A model generated the notes under the pieces. That model made no database searches and was not told the DNA's origin. It saw nothing but the letters and a program-made list of their open reading frames with translations. From NCBI GenBank assembly GCA_032433765.1, contig JAVIAB010000102.1:9759991-9823990 (forward strand): 64,000 nucleotides of DNA. Direction: 5' to 3'. Each line of letters begins with the position of its first letter. Positions within the stretch are counted from its first letter, which is position 1. The stretch is from Megaustenia siamemsis. Lineage: Eukaryota; Mollusca; Gastropoda; Stylommatophora; Ariophantidae. A program made the position numbers and the translations under genes. Shown in pieces: positions 20,647 to 29,328 of this stretch.

Positions 20647-20647
20647 G
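20616..20647. repeat. (CT)n run, the microsatellite tail of LINE-F
   Basis: A CT dinucleotide run lies immediately 3' (in element sense) of the LINE-F end. The same GA-type tail follows the other LINE-F ends at 18208 and 37950. Confidence 0.8.
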
Positions 20648-21475
20648 CGATCAAGACTCGATCAGAGTAGGATTCCAGTCTCTCTCATGAAGTCAACTGT
20701 CTGTTTAAGCGAATCGATCGCCCCATATAATTTCTCCTCCAGGGAGGTGGGCGTGGACCACATTGCTCTTCTCAGGTCCGTGTACTGGGGGCAATCCTGT
20801 AGAACATGTTTTGTTGTCTTATTGTCCAGTATACAGTGGCATAGACTGGTAGTTCCTATTTTGAATTTGGTGAACATGTGATTTCTCATTCTATTGTGGC
20901 CTGTGCGTAAGCGAAGTATGATGACTTGATCCCTCCTTGAAAGTTGGTGATATCCGTCACTCTCGTTATGCTTTGGGTATTCACGTTTCCATTTTTCATG
21001 GAACTGACCCTTGAGGATGGATTTGGCTTCATCATAACTGAGCGGATGGTTCTCTTGTGGTAATCTCCCTCCCTCTTTAGCTAATTTGTCTGCGTGTTCG
21101 TTCCCGTGTATATTACAGTGTGATGGTATCCACTGAATGACTACTCTCTGGAAGTTATTGCATGGTTGGTCCAGGGTAGTTCTCAAGTCATCTAGTTCAT
21201 TGTTCTTGTGGTTTATTAGAGCTGATAGTACTGACAGTGCATCAGTCAGAATCACCAATTTATTGTGCATGCTATTTTTGTGTTGAGTAGCCAGTGTTGC
21301 AGCTTCTCTGATGGCCTCAGCCTCTGCTTTAAAGTTGTTTGATAATTTTCCAGTAGCTATTGACTTGGTGATCTCGTCCTGATTGGTCAGCGTCAAGAAC
21401 ACACCTCCCCCTCCATTTCTGGTGGCATTTGTAGCAGAGCCATCTGTATATATGTGGGACCAAGAGTCCTGTGGG
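20648..21475 (-). pseudogene. LINE-F 3' half: RNase H domain and C-terminal region
   Basis: The minus-strand frame contains a full RNase H signature. The first Asp is in IYTDGSA (near 21445), then KAEAEA (Glu, near 21320), LTDALS (Asp, near 21240) and NEHADKLAKEGG (near 21080). A C-terminal region follows with RLRTGHNRMRNH and a CHC...H...C cluster (near 20830-20920), and it ends in FMRETGILL at 20662. This layout is that of I/Jockey-group LINEs with RNase H. The RNase H and C-terminal frame looks intact, but EN and RT are missing, so the copy is 5'-truncated at about 21475. The (GA)n tail sits at the 3' end. Confidence 0.85.
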
Positions 21476-21670
21476 TAAGTATCGTAATGAAATGATGACT
21501 AAATACAATCGAGCTAAAGTGGAATGGCATGACAAGATATCGACAAAACAAGGAGCTGTTGAATGTTAGGAACTATTAGAACTACCAGCCTCATAAAGTT
21601 GTATTACCAAGATACTGTTTCATACAATAGGTAAGATCAGACATGGAACTTCTGATGAAAAGCGGTTTTG
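21476..21670. other. No recognised feature
   Basis: Short unique-looking stretch between the LINE-F truncation point and a degenerate LINE-C RT relic. Confidence 0.35.
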
Positions 21671-22085
21671 GAGAAAGGAAAGATATAGCAAATATATCAT
21701 GAGAATATTGATGGAAAGATACAACAAATATATCAAGAGAATATTGATGGAAAGATACAGCAAATATATCATGAGAACATTGATGGAAAGATACGACAAA
21801 TATATAATGAGAACATATGATGGAAAGATACGACAAATATATTATGAGCATATTGATATAAAGATACGACAAATATATCATGAGAACATTGATGGAAAGT
21901 GCTAAGAAGTTAAAACAGACATATACTTTTATATCATTAACTATATTAAGGCATTCGAGAAAGCAAACCACAAGAGTAGAAGATCCACAGAGGAACAATT
22001 ACCCATTGCTTGAGATAGGTTATGGAGGAATATTCAGGTTATACCACTTTGACTTTCTCAGAATGACAAGTCTTCTTGCGGATTT
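21671..22085 (+). pseudogene. LINE-C RT relic carrying an internal 33-bp minisatellite
   Basis: From 21900 onward the plus strand reads a degraded RT block: EVKTDIY, then NYIKAFEKANH (21903-21972), the counterpart of the FIDYTKAFAKVKH block of LINE-C at 34840-34870. Immediately upstream (21690-21905) six to seven copies of a ~33-36-bp unit encode variations of IMRTLMERYDKY. That resembles the IYILRTLIERS segment which directly precedes the same RT block in LINE-C. The tandem repeat therefore appears to have expanded from the LINE's own coding sequence. Confidence 0.7.
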
Positions 22086-22334
22086 GGACTGATTTATTCT
22101 TTCCAGTTCAGTTTTTTGTTTAAAATTACATGAAGATATACTGGCTGATAAAGGTAATCATGTATGGTAGAAGAATGGAACAACCAGGTCATACCACTTT
22201 AAAATCAGCTGAAAGTATGTACCATGGACAGGATATAACCCCAGCAGAGTGATACCGTCCATTTGATCAAATAGAACATGTCATCATCCCTTGACCAGTC
22301 ATAAGTCACAATCTTGCATCTACTGGTTTTACAA
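22086..22334. other. No recognised feature
   Basis: Possibly further LINE decay; no motif strong enough to call. Confidence 0.35.
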
Positions 22335-22575
22335 TATTCATCAATATCATGTGCCTTACAGGTTGGCGTAGGTGATCATGTCCCTCCACAATCTTCTTTC
22401 TACAGTACATCGTATCAATTTTGTTGTTGACTGTTTGCCATGCCATGACACCAAGCTATCTAGTATTTTCTCTCCTTGTCGTCCGCGATATCTTTTTCCT
22501 TTTATTTTGCCATTTGTGACCAAGTATTCCAACTTTCCTCTTCTCATGATGTGCCCGAAAAATGTTGATTGCTTC
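22335..22575 (-). pseudogene. LINE-C 3' terminal piece, split off by the palindromic element
   Basis: The minus strand encodes TFFGHIMRRGKLEYLVTNG, GKRYRGRQGEKILDSLVSW and LWRDMITYAN, the extreme C-terminus of LINE-C (compare 62470-62680). At 22576 it is cut by the palindromic element, and the same LINE resumes at 34006 with the six bases 22570-22575 repeated. Together 22335-22575 and 34006-36587 form one 5'-truncated minus-strand LINE-C. Confidence 0.9.
22570..22575. repeat. Target-site duplication TGCTTC, left copy
   Basis: TGCTTC occurs directly before the element's first base (22576) and directly after its last base (34006-34011). The LINE-C copy at 62455-62490 shows a single, slightly diverged version of the uninterrupted site. 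Six base pairs is the duplication length typical of Polinton/Maverick integration. Confidence 0.9.
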
Positions 22576-22638
22576 AGTAGTATACAATGTTCCAACTGGT
22601 TATTATTGTGGCGCTAAATTAACAAAGATATATAGGGC

Positions 22639-22657
22639 GGCGCGCCTTTCGCGCGAA
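22639..22657. other. GC-rich paired palindromes near the left terminus
   Basis: GGCGCGCC (22639-22646) and TTCGCGCGAA (22648-22657), two perfect self-complementary motifs, lie side by side about 63 bp from the end in otherwise AT-rich DNA. The mirror copies are at 33924-33942. Position suggests a terminal replication or integrase-binding role; this is inference only. Confidence 0.6.
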
Positions 22658-23079
22658 ATGTACACGAGAGACAAGGGGAGTTAACCATGACCGCGCGTGT
22701 CCGGATGTTGACCTCTAGTCTCGGTGACTCCGGAAGTGACCTGTTTATGTCTGGTGTATGCGGACTTTGGCGTTCTTTATGTACTTGATCGATAGTGATA
22801 GGTTAGTAGATTATACAACAGCATTGAAAAACAATCAATATAAAACAGAAAGCAAAAGATATACTTTATTCTTTTATTATCTCAATAGGTGTATATCATA
22901 CAGTGGATATTATATAACATTACAAACATATTTAGTACACTGAGTAAATATATAGTACAAGGATAACAATTATTTATAGCTATGTAGTTGGGTGTCTGCT
23001 TAGTTCTATGTCATAGATGAATCATAATGGGTGATACTGTTAGAGATTACTGGTTAGTCTAAGCTGGTAGTGTAAAGAG

Positions 23080-26000
23080 TTAAATATCTAGAGGTGTAGT
23101 CGAGACATTATCATCAGCTACCTTCCTTTTTATATAGAAATAGGAAAGACCATTTCTTGTTTGACTGTAGGAAAATATAGAATTATTTAAGACTTTGAAA
23201 CCTACATTTTTCCCACCCTTAGCCTTTGCGCAGCGAGAACCTCTAAAAACATATCTTTATCTAATTTGTTGTGTTGCTTGCTTAGCCCTTTACAACTGAT
23301 TTTATCGTAATCCCCACTACAATGGTACGTCTTACTACATAAGCTAACAAGAGCTGTCCCTTCGTACTCTAGTTTAAAAAGCCCGGGCGTTCGTTTGGTG
23401 TACGCCTTAACACCCTTACAGTTTATACAGTCTGTCTTGCTAATATGCTCATCGCAAAACTCGGCGGGAAACCAGTCTTTATACACGCTATTAAATTCAT
23501 CCCGCAGACCTGACTTAACTATGTCCTCTAGCTTAGATGCGCTTAAGGCTAAGTATAAACTATCAGTATCTGTTTCACATAACTGAAAGTTGGACCTATC
23601 TACAAACTTATCTAAGAACTCGAAATAAAAATCTAACATACGAAGCTTTGCATATTGATAGACGAAGAAACCTATTTGTAGGGGCAAGTCCCAAACAGTT
23701 TTCTTTTTCTCCATCTCAATTTCAAAAAGATCCTCCCTATTTCAGTCATCTTTTTAAACCGGGAACTATTAATCATTTTCGATATCTCATCCCCCTGAAC
23801 GTACGAGACAGCGCTATGATTGGTCTTATTGGTTAGAGTCTTCCCGTAGGCTGAGTTTCCTAAGAGCTTCATCGTATCGCTTACTATAGATTGACTTTCA
23901 TCTAGATCACCAGCCCGCCTAGCGTCAGAAACCATTTCGCCAAACTTTTTAAAACAACTAGACGGTTGATATTCTATCACTTGATAAATTTTTGTTACCG
24001 CCAATCCGTGGTCTAAATACCATTTTAACAGTGGTGTTGCCAACAAAATTTTTTCTCCGACATAACTACCGATTAGGGTGCGACGAGGGGTTGACAACAA
24101 GTTATGTTTGAGGGCATATTCACCCATAAACGGTCCAATATCATCACGCGTGACGTCAATATTTTTGAAAATTGGAGTCATCTCACTGAAATATTCCTTC
24201 AGGCGGTCGGGGACGTATAGATCACATTCCACTAAACCAAAACATGTCCCATCTGAAACAGACCTCAGAATCTGTTTATCACTGAGAGGGAGTCCTTCTT
24301 TAGAGTAAGAGGGTCTAGCTCGAGGGATGGCTTTAGAAAGGAAAGCCCTAATGGTTGGGTCAGCCTTTTTCAGAGCCTGCCACTCACATTCCCACATAAC
24401 TTCTACTGGGACTTTTACCTCTGCGGTTAGGTATGTGTGTATCTCACAGGTTTTTTCAAACAGCTCGAACAAGGGCTTATTATTAACAGGGTTTCTATCT
24501 TTATCTTTGGTAAGGGGGCAGTCTTTGTGACCATGGTACAGACAACCATGAAAATTATATCCTCTTCTATTGGATTTATCCCACCCATCCACAGGGATAT
24601 TTCTATCACCTAACCGAAACTCCCTCCCATTAAACTGAGTTTTCAACTCCACCCCTTTTTGGTGGGCGACCCACGTTAGCCACTCTCTACTTTGCTGGAC
24701 ATAATAGTTATCTTTTTCAACCCTAAACCCGGTCTCCATTCTTCTAATAATTGGGTAATCTGTTGGCATTGGGTTCATCAGAGCCCAAAGATACAACGCG
24801 TTGGCATCGTAACCTTGGATGGATTTGACTACCTTTCCGCCCCTAATAAGCGTTTTGCCTACTTCATGATACCTATGGAAAATTATAGAGGGACCCCCGA
24901 CGATATTATCTCTAATCATTGTGTGTAGACTAGCCTGTTTGCTCGAACATAAACTAAACATTACACCCCTATCAACGGTCTTAAAAAGATACTTTAAACA
25001 AACACCCGGAACCGAAATGGCGTCTTTAAAACAGTCCACACCCCGCTCCCCATAAAAACGAACCTGCTGCTCCAAGGCTTCTAAGAATGGGACTACATCT
25101 TTGTTATTATACCAAACCAAAAAGTCCTTAAGGGTCGTCATCTTATTGTCCTGCCAGACTCTTTTACACAGTGCATATTCATCCTTGGAAATATTGGAAT
25201 TTTTTAACGACGATAAAACGCTTCGTGTGGGGGTAGTTCTGTCTCCTCCAACTTTTGAGGGTCGTCTATATATTCATAACAAAAGTAACCCTTTGTCTCC
25301 TCTACTTTGTAAGCTGCCAAGTACTTGCTATAACTAAAACCTGGTGCTAGATAGTTTATTATATCTAAGAATTTTAGATTCTGTGTTGCAATACACATAA
25401 AGTTATTGTTTCTTTTAACTATAAATTTGAACGGTTTTACTACTTTGTAGTCTACTTCCATTTAGCGTCCTCTTCTTCGTTATCCTCGGTTTCTTCTTCC
25501 ATACTATCGTCTTCTTCACCCACTTGCGCAGTGGCAGTCATGAAGTGCCTTATTAAATAAGGTTTAATGACATTGATGTCATATTTCCCCGAGTTAAACC
25601 CTATCACGGGAAGCTCTTTTAAATACTCATCAAACTTAGCTATTAGCTTGTCTTTGTTCAGTGCATGGAGTTGAGTAAAAATACTTTCAAACCGATCTCG
25701 CAATAACAAGTATGCCTTACCAGCGATACCAGTGAGGTAATCAACCATCTGACTAACTAAAACCTGTGGATCACCCTTCGTTATGAGGCATATTGGTCCC
25801 TCCCAGCCAGGAACATTTGACGCTATAGAGCAGGAGAGGGGTACGTGTTTAGCTACAAAGGTAGTCGAGGGCGTCTCTTTGGGAACATTCCTACTATCAA
25901 AGTAACATTCATAATCGAATGTCGCCCTGAATGGGTAAATAAAACACTCTGGAGTACTGATCCCTTCAGCACTGATCGCGTCCCATACACTTTCAGGTGA

Positions 26001-27252
26001 AGAGTAAACCCCACCCTTATATGTCTCTACAGCCATATCCCCGTTACACGTTTTTTCGTGCCTATCCATACACCCAAACTTTTTCCACAATTTCCCACAT
26101 TTTCCACAAGAAAAGCTTTTACTAGCCATAGAAAGATCGTTTATATAAAAGAAGTGGTTTTTGTAAAGTAAAAGACGGAGAGTTTCACTATAACTACTGC
26201 CACTTCTCAGGACAATACGCAAGGCTTGTTCAGAATCAAACTCAAAAATATCTATGTTTACTGAAAAACAACTTTCTAGGAGAGACATTTCGGTAAGAGT
26301 TACACCTGGAAAGTTACTTAACAGTAGAGACGGGTTAAACTGTTTGAAAAGTAATCTCGAAGCCTTCCTAACATTATTAATTGGAGTTCCTCTATGGACG
26401 GCTAGACAACGGAAAAAGCAGAGATTATCATCGTAGATTTAGAATTAGAGTCGTTTTGAAGGATATTAATCCCGTAGTTGGATGCAATGTAGGGTGGAAT
26501 ATCTACCAGACACCCTATAGGATAATCTTGAAGTTTATATATATAAACACTCGTACTGACTAATGCTTCCAAGGTATATTTGGTTGTCTCCCGGTTTTAT
26601 TTGCATACCCTAATATATCACTTTCATTTAATTTATCAACAAATGTTTCAAAATCGTATCTGTTGTTAACTAACAACGGTTTGTCTAATCCTGTCGCGTT
26701 ATTCGAGCTGGCGTGAAAGTAACGCAGCCCCTGTGTCTCCCTATGTCTTAAAACCAGATGATGACTATAATTCACCTTGAAACGCTTTTTCTGGGCTAGA
26801 AAAATTGGGTTTACAAGACTCTTCCAATCTATAGGAGTATCAGGCTGATGAAATATAGAGTACGTCTCCATGTATTTGTTCCTACGTTCATGGGTTCTAA
26901 TTGCTAACCAGTTGTTCTTATATATCTTCTTAATATCTTGAGGTAACTTATTTAGAGAGTCTATTTCATTAATAAGTCTTGGTCTCTTTGAGGGCTCTTG
27001 AGTCGAACTCTTTACGGCCCGCTTGCGTGAGGTTGTCGATACTTGTGGACGTGCCGGTGATGCAGGAACTACTGATACAAGAGATGCAGAATGCTCTGTC
27101 TTAATATGTCTGGCAAGGCTGTCTACTCTTGTATATACTCGTTCACAAACAGCACATTTGTATTCCTGACGCCCATGTACACTAGCAACGTGTCGTTTTA
27201 TGTCCCGGCTCCGGGTGAAAGTTTTGGAGCAGAGATGACAAGTGTTAGACAT
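23080..27252 (-). pseudogene. Zinc-finger/DNA polymerase family B, left-arm copy (frame-broken)
   Basis: About 1,390 codons from an ATG right after a 3' splice site (27252) to a stop at 23080. In order: two C2H2 fingers (CHLC...H and CAVC...H, 27150-27245), a basic linker, a DNLCFFRCLA region interrupted by a frameshift, a further CGKC...H...C finger-like cluster (near 26040-26110), then exonuclease motif FDYECYF (near 25905). A second conserved motif IGFNSGKYD (near 25585) follows, then polymerase motifs A (DANALYLWAL, 24781-24810), B (KLLGNSAYGK, 23839-23870) and C (DTDS in ETDTDSLY, 23553-23576). This is the DNA_pol_B_2 layout of Polintons and linear plasmids. One-base losses in homopolymers at about 26590, 26437, 25462, 23743 and 23233 break this copy, and a frame break near 25202 is shared with the other arm. 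All three catalytic motifs remain recognisable. Confidence 0.88.
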
Positions 27253-27545
27253 CTGTAGAAAAGAAATTGAAACATTACAACTAAAGAATAAAGAACAGTG
27301 AACATTACAAGAGAAGAAAATAATAAAAGTAAACAATGAGATTCACAAACTAGCGAAATTAGGTTACAAAAATAACACATGGATACTAAAAAGCAACTTA
27401 TCGAAAATAGGTTACTAAAGTAACATACTATAATATTAAAGAACTAAGATCACACTTACTTTTACGTGTCTGAAGGCGCGAGACACAACCGCCCGCAACT
27501 GTAATCGTATATCTGATTACAAGCTTCACAGATATATACACTTGA
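27253..27545 (-). promoter_or_regulatory. Promoter region and 5' UTR intron of the left PolB gene
   Basis: On the minus strand a TATATAT box (near 27530-27537) is followed by a short leader. Then come a GTAAGTGTG donor (27451-27459) and a 207-bp intron ending in a pyrimidine-rich TTCTTTTCTACAG immediately before the ATG. The mirror arrangement is in the right arm. A spliced leader exon means the gene is meant for nuclear transcription in an animal cell. Confidence 0.65.
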
Positions 27546-27689
27546 AACACCGGAAGTGTTACTAAAAATAGAACTGACCTCTGAGGCAATACCGGATGTG
27601 TTACTAAAAATAGTTTTTGACCGCTGACGTAATGCCCGTGGAGTTTCTAAAAATAGATTTTGACCTCTGATGGCAATTTTATGATTTTA

Positions 27690-28180
27690 CCCCCTGACCA
27701 TTTTTGAGGGTTACGCCCCTGAAAGCGATAAAAATCGTAAATTTAGCACGTAGGCTTACCTAAAACTTTATTTTAGACATCCCCATACCAAAAATTTACT
27801 TAAAAATCACTTTTGAAATTGTAACCCCCTTACCATTTTTGAGGGTTACGCCCCTGAAATCGATAAAAATCGTAAATTTTCACGCTAGGCATACCCCAAA
27901 CTTTATTTTAGACATCCCCATTGCAAAAATTTACTTAAAAATCACTTTTGAAATTGTAACCCCCCTTACCATTTTTGAGGGTTACGCCCCTGAAATCGAT
28001 AAAAATCGTAAATTTAGCACGTAGGCTTACTTAAAACTTTATTTTAGACATCCCCATACCAAAAATTTACTTAAAAATTACTTTTGAAATTGTAACCCCC
28101 CCCTTACCATTTTTGAGGGTTACGCCCCTGAAATCGCTAAAAAATTGAAATATAACCTCAAGGCATACCTCCCATATAAT
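27690..28180. repeat. ~136-bp direct repeats, left inner arm
   Basis: Four copies, the last one partial, of a ~136-bp unit start at about 27698, 27833, 27969 and 28107. Each begins with CCATTTTTGAGGGTTACGCC and contains a conserved ATCGATAAAAATCGTAAATTT-like segment (shorter in some copies). An AGGG-TTACGC-CCCT mini-hairpin sits in every unit. The copies form a tandem array between the promoter and the palindrome centre, mirrored at 28405-28895. Confidence 0.9.
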
Positions 28181-28250
28181 TTTTGACACCCTACATATCA
28201 AATTCCATCAAAAAAACAACAAAAAGCTAGTAGTGTAGGTGGCTGTGAAC

Positions 28251-28332
28251 TCAGGGGAAAAGTGCGTTCACATGCACCGAAAGACAATAGATTTGGCACC
28301 AAAACCGCACGAGAAGTAGTATGTTTAGGTAT
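28251..28332. other. 82-bp asymmetric spacer at the palindrome centre
   Basis: The arms stop pairing at GTGAAC (ending 28250) and GTTCAC (starting 28333). The 82 bp between them are not self-complementary and have no open frame of note. This is the only part of the element that distinguishes left from right. It would form the loop if the element folded into a hairpin. Confidence 0.85.
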
Positions 28333-28404
28333 GTTCACAGCCACCTACACTACTAGCTTTTTGTTGTTTTTTTGATGGAATTTGATATGTAGGGGTGTCA
28401 AAAA

Positions 28405-28895
28405 TTATATGGGAGGTATGCCTTGAGGTTATATTTCAATTTTTTAGCGATTTCAGGGGCGTAACCCTCAAAAATGGTAAGGGGGGTTACAATTTCAAAA
28501 GTGATTTTTAAGTAAATTTTTGGTATGGGGATGTCTAAAATAAAGTTTTAAGTAAGCCTACGTGCTAAATTTACGATTTTTATCGATTTCAGGGGCGTAA
28601 CCCTCAAAAATGGTAAGGGGGGTTACAATTTCAAAAGTGATTTTTAAGTAAATTTTTGCAATGGGGATGTCTAAAATAAAGTTTGGGGTATGCCTAGCGT
28701 GAAAATTTACGATTTTTATCGATTTCAGGGGCGTAACCCTCAAAAATGGTAAGGGGGTTACAATTTCAAAAGTGATTTTTAAGTAAATTTTTGGTATGGG
28801 GATGTCTAAAATAAAGTTTTAGGTAAGCCTACGTGCTAAATTTACGATTTTTATCGCTTTCAGGGGCGTAACCCTCAAAAATGGTCAGGGGGTAA
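28405..28895. repeat. ~136-bp direct repeats, right inner arm
   Basis: Mirror copies of the repeats at 27690-28180, four units with the same conserved words in reverse complement. They could be enhancer-like, an origin, or spacer DNA; the sequence does not decide. Confidence 0.9.
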
Positions 28896-29036
28896 AATCA
28901 TAAAATTGCCATCAGAGGTCAAAATCTATTTTTAGAAACTCCACGGGCATTACGTCAGCGGTCAAAAACTATTTTTAGTAATACATCCGGTATTGCCTCA
29001 GAGGTCAGTTCTATTTTTAGTAACACTTCGGTGTTT

Positions 29037-29328
29037 CAAGTGTATATATCTGTGAAGCTTGTAATCAGATATACGATTACAGTTGCGGGCGGTTGTGTCT
29101 CGCGCCTTCAGACACGTAAAGTAAGTGTGATCTTAGTTCTTTAATATTATAGTATGTTACTTTAGTAACCTATTTTCGATAAGTTGCTTTTTTAGTATCC
29201 ATGTGTTATTTTTGTAACCTAATTTCGCTAGTTTGTGAATCTCATTGTTTACTTTTATTATTTTCTTCTCTTGTAATGTTCACTGTTCTTTATTCTTTAG
29301 TTGTAATGTTTCAATTTCTTTTCTACAG
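29037..29328 (+). promoter_or_regulatory. TATA-like box, leader and 5' UTR intron of the right PolB gene
   Basis: GTGTATATATC (29040-29050) lies about 70 bp before a GTAAGTGTG donor at 29121. The 208-bp intron ends TTCTTTTCTACAG at 29328, directly abutting the ATG at 29329. Confidence 0.65.

Larger units (their letters stand above)
22576..28250. repeat. Left arm of the palindrome
   Basis: Reverse complement of 28333-34005 with only scattered substitutions and one-base length differences. The outer ~500 bp is non-coding terminal sequence plus 3' UTR; then comes the PolB gene on the minus strand, its 5' intron and promoter region, then ~136-bp direct repeats next to the centre. Confidence 0.97.

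Noticed and set aside
22758..26563. Plus-strand frames across the left arm
   Set aside because: They are antisense shadows of the PolB gene, repeated in mirror form in the right arm.
27839..28743. Two identical 61-codon frames on opposite strands
   Set aside because: They are the ~136-bp direct repeats read in mirror arms, not a conserved small protein.
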